A DNA stretch of 64,000 bases from Microbacterium sp. cx-55 (GCF_021117345.1 NZ_CP088261.1:2356001-2420000), one strand, 5' to 3'; counted from the first letter of the stretch, positions 8,412 to 17,346 are shown. Numbers and translations are program-made. Notes: generated by a model from the sequence alone, not told the origin.

Positions 8412-8909
8412 TCAGGCGGCGAGAGCCAGGTACGGCTCCCAGCACGGGTCGGCGCGCTCGGTGCCGCGCACGGTCCACTGTCCGCCGCGCGGCACGCCCG
8501 GCACCATCCGCAACGACCACGACATCTCCTGCGGCGTGCGGTCACCTTTCACGTTGTTGCAGCGCAGACAGCAGGCCACGAGGTTCTCCCACGTGTCCTT
8601 GCCGCCGCGAGAGCGCGGCTGCACGTGATCGATCGTCGAGGCCGCCTTGCCGCAGTACGCGCAGCGGTGACCGTCGCGACGCAGCACGCCACGGCGCGTG
8701 ACCGGCACGCTCTGCCCTCCCGGGATGCGCACGTAGCGCGTCAAGACGATCACGGCAGGACGGTCATAGACCTGCGACGTGCCCCAGACGGGGTCTTCGT
8801 CGATCTGCTCGATGATCGTGGCTTTCTCGTTCATCACGAGCACGAGGGCTCGTTTGAAGGAGACCACGGCCAATGGCTCGTAGCCCGCATTCAGCACCAG
8901 TGTGCGCAT
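8412..8909 (-). CDS. HNH endonuclease family protein
   Basis: The 165-residue protein opens MRTLVLNAGYEPLAVVSFKRA, a conserved start of the short actinobacterial HNH proteins. The HNH core follows: RDGHRCAYCGKAAS, then STIDHVQPRSRGGKDTWENLVACCLRCNNVKGDRTP. The two CxxC pairs bind a structural zinc and the DHV His with the NLV-region Asn is the metal-binding catalytic site. These stand-alone proteins are widespread in Actinobacteria and their cellular substrate is not established. No mobile-element context is visible. Confidence 0.85.
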   Translation of the reverse strand: MRTLVLNAGYEPLAVVSFKRALVLVMNEKATIIEQIDEDPVWGTSQVYDRPAVIVLTRYVRIPGGQSVPVTRRGVLRRDGHRCAYCGKAASTIDHVQPRSRGGKDTWENLVACCLRCNNVKGDRTPQEMSWSLRMVPGVPRGGQWTVRGTERADPCWEPYLALAA

Positions 8910-8984
8910 TCCTTTGTCCTTCGAATAGGCCGGGACGGCTTCGCGGATATTCGATACAGCTGACGACGAGAGGCACGGAGGGAT

Positions 8985-9015
8985 GAAAAAAGGCGCTGTC
9001 TTATAGACAGCGCCT
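8985..9015 (-). terminator. Strong rho-independent terminator
   Basis: Read on the minus strand, AGGCGCTGTC, a 5-nt loop, GACAGCGCCT and a run of six U form a textbook intrinsic terminator with a perfect 10-bp stem (8991-9000 with 9006-9015). It would end transcription from the M23 peptidase side before the HNH gene. Confidence 0.85.
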
Positions 9016-9111
9016 AGGACGCACGGGTACCCCGTGGCATCCGATCACCCGATGCCGAAGAACGAGCAGGCCGAGCGCATCCATGGTTCGGATGCGTGGT
9101 GTCCCGCCCAT
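9001..9111 (-). CDS. Candidate 36-codon small gene
   Basis: Between the M23 peptidase and the terminator on the minus strand is an ATG (9109-9111) preceded by GGAGGAG at good spacing. It opens a 36-codon frame, MGGTPRIRTMDALGLLVLRH..., that stops with TAA in the terminator loop. The peptide is basic with a short hydrophobic stretch and matches nothing I know. The RBS and the fit against the terminator favour translation, but this could equally be a non-coding RNA or the 3' UTR of the peptidase gene. Confidence 0.35.
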   Translation of the reverse strand: MGGTPRIRTMDALGLLVLRHRVIGCHGVPVRPRRCL

Positions 9112-9213
9112 CGGCTCCTCCGCTTTCTCTCAGCGTCGAGATCAGGGTAACCCACCGCGACACGCGCGGGGCGCATGGCGGGATGAACGACGGGTGACGG
9201 GTGTCGAGAAAGG

Positions 9214-10131
9214 TCAGCCGGCGTTGGAGAGCAGCCAGGCGTACGGGTCGACGTTGCCGCCGTTCAGCCGCACCTCGAAGTGCAGGTGGTTGGCCGTGGA
9301 CGAACCGGTGCTGCCCATCAGGCCGATGATCTGACCGGCTTCGACGTACTGGCCGGGCGTCACGAGAACGCCGCCGTTCATCATGTGGCCGTACGTGGTG
9401 GAAACGGTCTGGCCGTTGATCACGCTGTCGAGCACGACCGCGTTGCCGTAGCCGTAGTAGTTGCCGGCGACCCGCACGGTTCCGGCGGCGGCCGCGTACT
9501 CGGGGGTGCCCTGCGCGCCGAGGAGGTCGACGCCCTGGTGGTAGCCGTCGGCGCCGAATCCACGACCCACGCGGATGGCCGACATGTCGACCGGCCAGCG
9601 CACGGTGCCGCTTCCCGGGGCGACCATCGTGAGGTCTACCGAGGCGCGGGAGACGGATGCAGCGGATGCGGAAGAGGCGGCGGTTGCGGCGCGCGCTGCG
9701 GCAGCCTCAGCGGCCTTCTTCTTCTCGATCTCTTCGGACGTCGTCGCGGAGTAGCTGTCGCGGGAGAGCTCGGTGGTCGTGACGTCGGACGCGATGACCA
9801 GGGACTGCGCGTTCTCGGCGGCGACCTGCTCGATCGTGACGGCATCGGTCGTCGGGTTCAACGCGGCGTAGGCGGGCAGCGCGACCGTGGCGACGAGGCC
9901 ACCGACCATGCTCAGGATGACGACGCTGCGCAGCGGCTTGCGGAAGCTCTGGCCGAGAGCCGAGCGGGCGGATGCGGGGCGGCCGGACCGGACGATCGTC
10001 GTCGAGGTACGAGCCACTCGACGCTTCGCCGAGCGTGCGACGTCGCGCATTCCGCGGCGACTGGTCGCAGGACTCGCCGCGTCGGCGTCGGGTGCGCTCG
10101 ATGACGCGTCGTTCTGATCAGCCAAATTCAT
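9214..10131 (-). CDS. M23-family metallopeptidase, membrane-anchored
   Basis: A 305-residue protein. A basic cytoplasmic N-terminus (RRGMRDVARSAKRRVARTS) precedes a signal-anchor (VVILSMVGGLVATVALPAYA, residues about 69-88). A linker follows, with a short Lys/Glu/Ala-rich helix (EEIEKKKAAEAAAARAA). The C-terminal LytM domain keeps its zinc ligands in GYHQGVDLLGAQG (His and Asp) and NHLHFEVRLNG (HxH). Such enzymes cleave or regulate cleavage of peptidoglycan cross-links outside the membrane. I chose ATG 10131 because GGAGG lies 9 nt upstream; an earlier start at 10200 adds an atypical arginine-rich extension. Confidence 0.85.
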   Translation of the reverse strand: MNLADQNDASSSAPDADAASPATSRRGMRDVARSAKRRVARTSTTIVRSGRPASARSALGQSFRKPLRSVVILSMVGGLVATVALPAYAALNPTTDAVTIEQVAAENAQSLVIASDVTTTELSRDSYSATTSEEIEKKKAAEAAAARAATAASSASAASVSRASVDLTMVAPGSGTVRWPVDMSAIRVGRGFGADGYHQGVDLLGAQGTPEYAAAAGTVRVAGNYYGYGNAVVLDSVINGQTVSTTYGHMMNGGVLVTPGQYVEAGQIIGLMGSTGSSTANHLHFEVRLNGGNVDPYAWLLSNAG

Positions 10132-10361
10132 CCTCCGTCGCCTCCACGCGGTTGCGTCAGCTCGTCGGCATTCGTTTCGGGCACGATATGCGAGTTTCAC
10201 CGCGCGGACGACGAGCCATCAGAGGCAGTTCGAGCGGGGTCCGACGGCGGGCTTTCTCGCCTGTGGACTTTCCGAGGCTACCGAAAAATAACGAATAAGT
10301 CACGTTGCGGCCATCCGGCGAGACGTCTCCCGGCCTGGGGAGGAGGGGTGCGAACGCGCTC

Positions 10362-11063
10362 TCAGCGGCTCTCGTCGACCAGGAAGATGTGACCCGCGAC
10401 CTCGACCGGCAGCTCCAGGCCCTCGTCGGAACCGTCCATCTCCACGAGGACGTAGCCCTCGTTGAAGCGGTACGAACCGGCGGCTCCCGGCATGACGCCC
10501 GCGGCGCGCAGCTGCTGCAGCAGCTCCGGATCGACCTGCGCCGGCTCGGCGAGGCGGCGCACCGTGCCCTGGATCGGACCCCCGGCAGCCTCGATCGCCC
10601 GGACCAGTCCGACCACGCCGTCCTCGAACGTGACCGACGGCAGATCGCCCAACTGGTCGAGGCCGGGGATCGGGTTGCCGTACGGCGATTCGGTGGGGTG
10701 CCCGAGCAACTCGACGAGGCGGCGCTCGACCTGCTCGCTCATCACGTGCTCCCAGCGGCACGCCTCTTCGTGCACGTAGGCCCAGTCGAGCCCGATGACG
10801 TCGCTGAGCAGACGCTCGGCGAGACGGTGCTTGCGCATCACGTCGACGGCCTTCTGCCGACCGGCTCCGGTGAGCTCGAGCGAGCGGTCGTCCGAGACGA
10901 TGACGAGGCCGTCGCGCTCCATCCGCCCGATCGTCTGCGAAACGGTCGGGCCGGAGTGCCCGAGGCGCTCCGAGATCCGCGCGCGCAGAGGAATGATGTT
11001 CTCCTCCTCGAGCTCGAGGATCGTGCGCAGATACATCTCGGTGGTGTCGATGAGATCGGTCAT
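10362..11063 (-). CDS. DtxR/IdeR-family metal-dependent regulator
   Basis: The 233-residue protein has the DtxR layout: an N-terminal winged helix (MYLRTILELEEENIIPLRARISERLGHSGPTVSQTIGRMERDGL), then a dimerisation and metal-binding domain (HRLAERLLSDVIGLDWAYVHEEACRWEHVMSEQVERRL) with the conserved Glu, Cys and His ligands, then a C-terminal SH3-like domain. It represses iron- or manganese-uptake genes when metal-loaded. Length and the SH3 domain fit IdeR/DtxR more than MntR. It is divergent from serC, and an iron-box-like palindrome lies in the shared 100-bp gap, suggesting autoregulation. Confidence 0.88.
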   Translation of the reverse strand: MTDLIDTTEMYLRTILELEEENIIPLRARISERLGHSGPTVSQTIGRMERDGLVIVSDDRSLELTGAGRQKAVDVMRKHRLAERLLSDVIGLDWAYVHEEACRWEHVMSEQVERRLVELLGHPTESPYGNPIPGLDQLGDLPSVTFEDGVVGLVRAIEAAGGPIQGTVRRLAEPAQVDPELLQQLRAAGVMPGAAGSYRFNEGYVLVEMDGSDEGLELPVEVAGHIFLVDESR

Positions 11064-11092
11064 GAATGTGTTCCTCGACGTTCGAAGCGGGG

Positions 11093-11107
11093 TAAGGCAA
11101 GCCTATC
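11093..11107. promoter_or_regulatory. Possible DtxR/IdeR operator
   Basis: TAAGGCAAGCCTATC contains the inverted pair AGGC-AA-GCCT and resembles half of the mycobacterial and corynebacterial iron box. It lies 30 bp upstream of the DtxR-family gene and 56 bp upstream of serC, and could act on either. Confidence 0.45.
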
Positions 11108-11163
11108 TGGCCGCACCGACACACGGCCGGGCTCGCGACCGGCGCAGTCATACAATCGGAGCC

Positions 11164-12276
11164 ATGTCCCACGTCGTGCTTCCCCGCGAGATCCTGCCCG
11201 CCGACGGACGCTTCGGCTGCGGCCCGTCCAAGATCCGCCCGGAGCAGCTGGCCGCTCTGGCCGACGCCGGCGCGGTCGCGCTCGGCACCTCGCATCGCCA
11301 GGCCCCGGTGAAGAATCTGGTCGCGAGCGTTCGCTCGGGCCTCTCCGAACTGCTGCGACTGCCGAACGGCTACGAGATCATCGTCGGCAACGGCGGCTCG
11401 ACCGCGTTCTGGGACGCCGCCGCCTTCGGGCTGATCGAGCGGCGGGCGCAGAACCTCGTCTTCGGCGAGTTCGGCGGCAAGTTCGCCTCCGCCGCAGCCG
11501 CCCCCTGGCTGGAGGCCCCCGACGTCCGCAAGGCCGCCCCGGGAACGAGCGCGACCCCCGAGGCCGTCGAGGGCGTCGACGTCTACGCCTGGCCGCACAA
11601 CGAGACGTCCACCGGCGTGTCCACCGAGATCCGTCGCGTGCAGGCGGATGCGGGCGCCCTCACCGTCATCGACGCGACGAGCGCCGCCGGCGGCATCGAC
11701 TTCTCCGTCACCGAGAGCGATGTGTACTACTTCGCGCCGCAGAAGAACCTGGGCTCCGACGGCGGCCTGTGGTTCGCCGCGGTCTCGCCGGCCGCGATCG
11801 AACGCATCGAGCGGATCGCCGCATCCGGACGCTACATCCCCGAGTTCCTCAGCCTGAAGAATGCGCTCGACAACTCGCGCCTGCAGCAGACGCTCAACAC
11901 CCCGGCGCTCGCGACGCTCGTGCTGCTCGACTCGCAGCTGTCGTGGATCATCGGCAACGGCGGGCTGCAGTGGGCCGATGCGCGCACGCACGAATCCTCC
12001 GACGCGCTGTACGCGTGGGCGGAGGCATCAGCGGTGGCGACGCCGTTCGTGGCGAACCCGGCCGACCGCTCGCCGGTTGTCGTGACGATCGACTTCGATG
12101 AGACGGTGGATGCGGCTGCCCTCGCCGCGAGCCTTCGCCAGAACGGCATCGTCGACACGGAGCCGTACCGCAAGCTCGGCCGCAACCAGCTGCGCGTCGC
12201 GACGTTCACCTCGATCGATCCCGAAGACGTGCGTCAGCTGATCCGCTGCATCGACTTCACGCTCGAGAACAGCTGA
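11164..12276 (+). CDS. serC: Phosphoserine aminotransferase
   Basis: The 370-residue protein converts 3-phosphohydroxypyruvate and glutamate to phosphoserine in serine biosynthesis. It opens LPADGRFGCGPSKIRPEQL and keeps the PLP lysine in YYFAPQKNLGSDGG and the cofactor-contacting WPHNETSTGV. This is the actinobacterial-type SerC, related to Mycobacterium SerC, rather than the short E. coli form. The start is the first ATG in the divergent gap with the DtxR-family gene, and a hairpin follows. Confidence 0.93.
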   Translation: MSHVVLPREILPADGRFGCGPSKIRPEQLAALADAGAVALGTSHRQAPVKNLVASVRSGLSELLRLPNGYEIIVGNGGSTAFWDAAAFGLIERRAQNLVFGEFGGKFASAAAAPWLEAPDVRKAAPGTSATPEAVEGVDVYAWPHNETSTGVSTEIRRVQADAGALTVIDATSAAGGIDFSVTESDVYYFAPQKNLGSDGGLWFAAVSPAAIERIERIAASGRYIPEFLSLKNALDNSRLQQTLNTPALATLVLLDSQLSWIIGNGGLQWADARTHESSDALYAWAEASAVATPFVANPADRSPVVVTIDFDETVDAAALAASLRQNGIVDTEPYRKLGRNQLRVATFTSIDPEDVRQLIRCIDFTLENS

Positions 12277-12303
12277 CCCGCGCCGAGCCGCCCCTGTGCC
12301 GCC

Positions 12304-12342
12304 GAGCCGCCCCGATATGCCGCGCGCACACCGGGGTGGCTC
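12304..12342. terminator. Hairpin between convergent serC and the DUF3027 gene
   Basis: GAGCCGCCCCG (12304-12314) pairs with CGGGGTGGCTC (12332-12342) over 11 bp with one G-U pair. A second near-copy of the left arm lies at 12284-12294, so alternative pairings are possible. No clear U-tract is present. Confidence 0.45.
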
Positions 12343-12377
12343 GCGGATAAAGGGTGGGTCGGCGGAGCGGGAACTCG

Positions 12378-13151
12378 CTAGCGCGCGTCGTCCTCGTCGT
12401 CCTCGTCGTCTGCGTCTTCGTCGAGCTCGTCGATGTCGACACCGTCGACATCGCCGGCGTGCAGGATCGACGATCCGTCCTCGTCAAAGTCGGATGCATC
12501 CGTGTCGTCGAAGTCGTCGAGGTCGTCCGACTCCTCGTCGGAGTCCTCGTCGCTCTCGGAGTCGTCGCTCTCGTCATCCGCGGCGCCCGCGGCTTCGGCC
12601 AGAGCGGCCTGCTGCACGTGGTACTCGGCCAGACGCGTGGCCCACGGCACCCACTCGGGAGCCAGGAGCGCGCCCGCGCCAGGCATCAGCTCGACCTCGA
12701 GCACGGTCGGCTCGGAGCCTTCGACGACGGCGAGCGTCACGGTCCAGTACCAGCCCGGGTACCCGGGAAGCCGGTTGTGGAAGCGGAGGGAGACGGCGCC
12801 GCCCGGCTCGACCGCGTAATCCGCGGCAGGGCCGACGGTCGCGGCGGGAGTGATCTCGTGCAGCGCCTCGAGCGCGAGATCATGCGCAGCGAGGAGCCGC
12901 GGATCGGGCTCGGCGGGCGTCTGCACGATCGCCTCGGCGGTCTCGACGACCTCGGCGGCCTCGAGTTCTTCTTCGGCCTCGGCCGTCTCGACGATCTCGC
13001 CGGCAGCCTCGAGCACCTCGACGACGTCCTCGGCGATCTCCGCATCCGCCTCGGACGCCGAGACGTCGGCGGTCTCGTTCCGAGCGTCGCCCTCGTTCAG
13101 AGAGTCACCCTGCACGCCCTCGGGCGCATCGGAATCAGGCGTCGAGGTCAT
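12378..13151 (-). CDS. DUF3027-family acidic protein
   Basis: The 257-residue protein has a Glu/Ala-rich N-terminal region (about 1-80), the DUF3027 core (HDLALEALHEI, LPGYPGWYWTVTLAVVEG, LLAPEWVPWATRLAEYH), and a very acidic Asp/Glu/Ser tail from about residue 193 to the end. Function of the family is unknown. Its start overlaps the 3' end of the cold-shock gene by 17 bp on the same strand, so the two are translationally coupled. That pairing, next to the XPB block, is a recurring actinobacterial arrangement. Confidence 0.85.
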   Translation of the reverse strand: MTSTPDSDAPEGVQGDSLNEGDARNETADVSASEADAEIAEDVVEVLEAAGEIVETAEAEEELEAAEVVETAEAIVQTPAEPDPRLLAAHDLALEALHEITPAATVGPAADYAVEPGGAVSLRFHNRLPGYPGWYWTVTLAVVEGSEPTVLEVELMPGAGALLAPEWVPWATRLAEYHVQQAALAEAAGAADDESDDSESDEDSDEESDDLDDFDDTDASDFDEDGSSILHAGDVDGVDIDELDEDADDEDDEDDAR

Positions 13152-13518
13152 CGGCTACCTTGCGCAGCACGGCCGCGATCTTCTTGGCGTGCGCCGCACT
13201 GGGGTACCGGCCGCGACGCAGGTCGCCGCCCATGTCGTCGAGAAGCTTCACGAGGTCTTCGATGATGATCGCCATATCGTCGGCGGGCTTCCGCGCGCGC
13301 TTGGCGAGGCTCACCGGCGCTTCGAGCACCCGCACCGAAAGCGCCTGCAGTCCGCGCTTGCCGTCGGCGACGCCGAACTCGAGCCGGGCACCCGCCTTCA
13401 GAGCCGTCGCGCCCTGCGGTAGGGCCGTGGCGTGCAGGAAGACATCCTGGCCGTCATCGGTGGTGATGAAGCCGAAGCCCTTCTCCTCGTCGTAGAACCT
13501 GACCTTGCCGGTGGGCAT
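13135..13518 (-). CDS. Cold-shock domain protein with C-terminal extension
   Basis: Residues 1-67 are a cold-shock domain ([27 protein letters not shown]) with both RNA-binding motifs KGFGFI and DVFLH. A further 60 residues, rich in Lys, Arg and helix formers (RARKPADDMAIIIEDLVKLL), extend beyond the usual 67-residue CspA length. This long form typically lies directly before DUF3027, as here. It probably binds single-stranded nucleic acid; the tail has no known role. Confidence 0.88.
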   Translation of the reverse strand: MPTGKVRFYDEEKGFGFITTDDGQDVFLHATALPQGATALKAGARLEFGVADGKRGLQALSVRVLEAPVSLAKRARKPADDMAIIIEDLVKLLDDMGGDLRRGRYPSAAHAKKIAAVLRKVADDLDA

Positions 13519-13628
13519 GCGAACCTCGCTGAATCATGCGCCCACGAAATGCGGGCACGACGGAACCGGGATCGGAAGACCCCCTTGACCAGACTACGTC
13601 ACGGGCACGAGGCACTAGGCTGAGGCCG

Positions 13629-13904
13629 ATGAGTACACCCACTCCGACCGACGATGTGCCAGTTCGTCGTATCGACCGCATCCTGGCGTTCATCTCTCTC
13701 GGTCTGCTCATTCTGTCGGTCGCCTGCTTCCTGGCGATCATGATCGCGACCGCGACGGGTTCGGACCACGAAGATTTCGGTACCGGAATCTGGCCGGTGG
13801 TCGGCGTGATCGTCTACATCGCTCCCCCGCTCGCCTTCGTCGCCATGGTCGCGCTGATCATCATGGCTTTCACCCGAAGGGCTCGGGCCAACCGAGGGAA
13901 CTAA
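13629..13904 (+). CDS. Two-span membrane protein
   Basis: A 91-residue protein with two hydrophobic helices (about 19-40, ILAFISLGLLILSVACFLAI, and 60-84, VGVIVYIAPPLAFVAMVAL), a short outside loop and a basic C-terminus (RRARANRGN). I do not recognise a functional family. Its stop is three bases before the GTG of the helicase-associated gene, so the two are likely coexpressed. Confidence 0.7.
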   Translation: MSTPTPTDDVPVRRIDRILAFISLGLLILSVACFLAIMIATATGSDHEDFGTGIWPVVGVIVYIAPPLAFVAMVALIIMAFTRRARANRGN

Positions 13905-13907
13905 CCG

Positions 13908-15635
13908 GTGGGCGACTCCTCCGACGAACGCGCGCTGGCAACGATGCTGGCGGCCTCCGATGATGCTGCGCTCGCGGACCTGTTCGCCGCACGCCGCGTG
14001 CCCGTGCCGAACCCGGCGCACGACTTCTTCGACATCTCCGCGGCGCTTCTCGCGGAGAACGCGATCGACAAGGCTCTGATCCGCCTTCCCGGCTCCCTGC
14101 TGCGTGCGTTGGCGGATGCGGATGACGCGGGTGTCGCCGCATCCGATCGCCCCGCTCTCACCGAACTCGCGCTCGTCGACGCAGACGGTCGCCCCTTCCA
14201 CGTCGTGGCCGCGCGCTTCCGGGCGCTGCAGAGCGCTCCGCTGCCGACCGCGCACGGCCCTGCCACCGAACCCGAGCCGTCCGACGAGCGGGTCACCGCT
14301 GCCGCGGGCGAGCGCGCGTTCTCGGCGGTCGCGGCCCTCGCCGATGTCGTGGTCGCCGCACTGTCGGCGCCGCTCGGCCGCACCGGTTCCGGCACGGTGA
14401 GCGTGGCGGAACGTCGACGCCTCGTCGATGACGGTGCCGTCGCCGACGGAGACGAACTCGACGACCTCCTCGTGCTCGGGGCGGATGCGGGACTCCTCGA
14501 TGACGGTGAGCGCCTCTGGAGCGCGACCGACGACGCTGCGGCCTGGCTGAGCGAATCGACGGCGTCGCGCTGGGCGGAAGTCGCGCGCAGCTACGCCGCA
14601 CGTCTGCCCTCTGCCGTGCGGACGGTCGACGGCGGGTTCCTCCCGCCGGACGCCTGGCCCGCGTCGTATCCGCTCGATCCCGATTGGCCCGCACGCGCGA
14701 CCGCGCTCATGCGGCGAGGGCGCCGCTGGGGCATCCTCACCGAGAACGGCAGCGAGCCCGCCTGGACGACCGCGCTGCGTCGCCACGGCGAACCCGACAT
14801 CGAGGCGCTCAGCGCTCATCTGCCCCCCGAGGTGGATCGCGTCTACCTGCAGGCCGATCTCACGGCGATCTCCCCCGGTCCCCTCGTTCCGGCCGCGGAG
14901 CAGCGGCTGCGTTCGATGGCGGTCCGCGAGACCCGCGCGCAGGCGACGACCTACCGGTTCACGGCGGAGTCGCTCACCGCGGCGGTCAGCGCCGGCGAGA
15001 CCCCCGACACCATCCGTGCGTTTCTCGGCGAGCTGTCGCTCACGGGCATTCCGCAGCCGCTCGACTACCTGATCGAGACGACGGCGTCCCGACACGGCCT
15101 GCTGCGCGTGTCGACCGACCCGGCGTCCGGGCGCACGGTGGTTCGCAGCGCCGACCCGCAGTTGCTCGCGACGATCGCCGTCGACCAGGCGCTCCGCCCG
15201 GTCGGACTCGTGCACGACGGCGCGACGCTCGTCTCCCGCGCCTCGCGCGACACCGTCTACTGGTCGCTGTTCGACGCGCGCTACCCGGTGGTCGCCGTCG
15301 GCGACGACGACGGCGTGCAGCGGCTCTCCCGTCGCAGTTCGCGAGATATGTCGACCTCGGCCGACGCGGCCGAACGCTACGCACGCCTCATCCAGACCCT
15401 GCGCCTGGCGCACGGCCCCGACGCCGACGCCGCCTGGCTGGAGCGCGAGCTCGAACAGGCCGTCCGGGGGCGGACCCTCATCGAGGTGGACGTGCGGTTG
15501 CCGGATGCCTCGACCCGCACCTTCATCCTCGAAGCGACCGGAATCGGCGGCGGACGCCTGCGCGGCCTGGACCGCGCGGCGGATGTGGAACGCACCCTGC
15601 CCCTCAAGAGCATCGCCGGGGTCCGCCGCGCGTGA
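13908..15635 (+). CDS. Helicase-associated (XPB/Ssl2-like) domain protein
   Basis: A 575-residue protein starting at GTG 13908. It has no Walker motifs; the C-terminal third (LRSMAVRETRAQATTYRFTAESLTAAVSAG, TPDTIRAFLGELSLTGIPQPLDYLI) matches the helicase C-terminal-associated domain that in Actinobacteria is encoded next to the XPB helicase. It probably works as a partner of the XPB protein encoded 55 bp downstream. The role in DNA repair is inferred from this linkage. Confidence 0.8.
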   Translation: MGDSSDERALATMLAASDDAALADLFAARRVPVPNPAHDFFDISAALLAENAIDKALIRLPGSLLRALADADDAGVAASDRPALTELALVDADGRPFHVVAARFRALQSAPLPTAHGPATEPEPSDERVTAAAGERAFSAVAALADVVVAALSAPLGRTGSGTVSVAERRRLVDDGAVADGDELDDLLVLGADAGLLDDGERLWSATDDAAAWLSESTASRWAEVARSYAARLPSAVRTVDGGFLPPDAWPASYPLDPDWPARATALMRRGRRWGILTENGSEPAWTTALRRHGEPDIEALSAHLPPEVDRVYLQADLTAISPGPLVPAAEQRLRSMAVRETRAQATTYRFTAESLTAAVSAGETPDTIRAFLGELSLTGIPQPLDYLIETTASRHGLLRVSTDPASGRTVVRSADPQLLATIAVDQALRPVGLVHDGATLVSRASRDTVYWSLFDARYPVVAVGDDDGVQRLSRRSSRDMSTSADAAERYARLIQTLRLAHGPDADAAWLERELEQAVRGRTLIEVDVRLPDASTRTFILEATGIGGGRLRGLDRAADVERTLPLKSIAGVRRA

Positions 15636-15690
15636 CGACACGTGGCGACACGGCCTTCGGGCATAGCTCTCGCCGGTAGACTGGCGCGTT

Positions 15691-17346
15691 ATGGCTGACG
15701 GACCCCTCATCGTCCAGAGCGACCGCACGGTGCTCCTCGAAGTCGCGCATCCGCGCGCCGAGGACGCGCGGCACGAACTGGCCGTTTTCGCGGAACTCGA
15801 GCGCGCGCCCGAGCACATCCACACATACCGCATCACGCGCCTGGGCCTGTGGAATGCGCGGGCCGCCGGACATGCCGCAGAAGACATGCTCGCCACGCTC
15901 GACCGCTGGTCGCGTTTCCCGGTGCCGCCGTCGGTATCGACGGACATCCGCGAGACCGTGACCCGCTATGGGCGTCTTGTGATCGAACGCGGCCCGTACG
16001 GCGACGAGGAGTCGGCGCTCATCCTCCGCTCCACCGACGCTCCCGTCCTCGCGGAGGTCGCTCGCAACAAGCGCATCCAGCCGCTCCTGATCGCGCACCC
16101 GAGCCCCGACACGTACGTCATCGACCCGTGGGCCCGCGGTCACATCAAGCAGGAGCTGCTGAAGATCGGGTGGCCGGCCGAAGACCTCGCCGGGTACACG
16201 CCCGGCACGCCCCATCCGATCGAACTCCAGGAAGACGGGTGGACGCTGCGTCCGTACCAGCGGAAGGCCGTCGACATCTTCACCGATGGCGGATCCGGGG
16301 TCGTCGTGCTGCCCTGTGGCGCCGGCAAGACCCTCGTGGGCGCGGCGGCGATGGCCGACACGAAGACCACCACGCTGATCCTCGTCACCAACGCGGTCAG
16401 CGCGCGGCAGTGGCGCGACGAGCTCCTCAAGCGCACGACGCTCACCGCCGAAGAGATCGGCGAGTACTCGGGGCAGGTGAAAGAGGTCAAGCCGGTCACG
16501 ATCGCGACCTACCAGATCCTCACCGCGAAGAGGAAGGGCGAGTACGCCCACCTCGCCCTGCTCGACGCGCTCGACTGGGGCCTCGTGGTCTACGACGAGG
16601 TGCACCTGCTGCCCGCCCCCGTGTTCAAGCTGACCGCCGACCTGCAGGCGCGCCGCCGGCTCGGCCTCACCGCGACGCTCGTGCGCGAAGACGGTCGCGA
16701 AGGCGACGTCTTCAGCCTGATCGGGCCCAAGCGCTTCGACGCGCCCTGGAAGGAGATCGAGGCTCAGGGCTTCATCTCCCCCGCCGCCTGCTACGAGGTG
16801 CGTGTCGACCTCCCCGCCGACGACCGTCTCGAGTACGCCGCCTCCGCCGATGAGGACCGCTACCGGCTGGCGGCCACCGCATCCGCGAAGATCAGCGTCG
16901 TCCGCTCGCTCGCCGAGCGGCACGCCGGCGAGCAGATCCTCGTGATCGGGCAGTACCTCGACCAGATCGACACGCTCGCCGAAGCGCTGAACGCGCCGAA
17001 GATCACGGGCGCCACGCCCGTCGACGAGCGCGAACGGCTCTACCAGGCGTTCCGCGTGGGCGAAGTGCCCCTGCTCGTGGTGTCGAAGGTGGCGAACTTC
17101 TCGGTCGATCTGCCCGAGGCATCCGTCGCCATCCAGGTGTCGGGATCGTTCGGCTCCCGGCAGGAGGAGGCCCAGCGCCTCGGCCGGCTGCTCCGCCCGA
17201 AGACGAACGGCCACACGGCGAGTTTCTACACGCTCATCGCCCGCGACACGGTCGATCAGGACTTCGCGCAGAACCGGCAGCGGTTCCTCGCCGAACAGGG
17301 ATACAGCTACACGATCCTGGATGCGGACGCCCTCGCCGCCGCATGA
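15691..17346 (+). CDS. XPB-type DNA repair helicase
   Basis: The 551-residue superfamily 2 helicase has Walker A in VVLPCGAGKTLVGAAAM, a DEVH motif II (VVYDEVHLLPAPV), motif III LTATLVRED and motif VI in FGSRQEEAQRLGRLLRP. The N-terminal domain (about 1-180) is the damage-recognition-like region of bacterial and archaeal XPB. Bacterial XPB is a 3'-5' helicase of uncertain pathway. The nearby helicase-associated protein suggests a two-protein unit. Some annotations call it DEAD/DEAH-box helicase. Confidence 0.92.
   Translation: MADGPLIVQSDRTVLLEVAHPRAEDARHELAVFAELERAPEHIHTYRITRLGLWNARAAGHAAEDMLATLDRWSRFPVPPSVSTDIRETVTRYGRLVIERGPYGDEESALILRSTDAPVLAEVARNKRIQPLLIAHPSPDTYVIDPWARGHIKQELLKIGWPAEDLAGYTPGTPHPIELQEDGWTLRPYQRKAVDIFTDGGSGVVVLPCGAGKTLVGAAAMADTKTTTLILVTNAVSARQWRDELLKRTTLTAEEIGEYSGQVKEVKPVTIATYQILTAKRKGEYAHLALLDALDWGLVVYDEVHLLPAPVFKLTADLQARRRLGLTATLVREDGREGDVFSLIGPKRFDAPWKEIEAQGFISPAACYEVRVDLPADDRLEYAASADEDRYRLAATASAKISVVRSLAERHAGEQILVIGQYLDQIDTLAEALNAPKITGATPVDERERLYQAFRVGEVPLLVVSKVANFSVDLPEASVAIQVSGSFGSRQEEAQRLGRLLRPKTNGHTASFYTLIARDTVDQDFAQNRQRFLAEQGYSYTILDADALAAA

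Noticed and set aside
8412..8909. HNH gene as part of a mobile intron or prophage
   Set aside because: No intron ends, integrase or phage genes are nearby; this stand-alone HNH type is chromosomal in Actinobacteria.
10132..10300. Cyclic-di-AMP riboswitch before the M23 peptidase
   Set aside because: Such riboswitches occur before cell-wall hydrolases, but I see none of the conserved ydaO core segments here.
10305..12101. Long plus-strand frame through the dtxR-type gene and part of serC
   Set aside because: It crosses two clear genes out of frame and lacks any recognisable fold.
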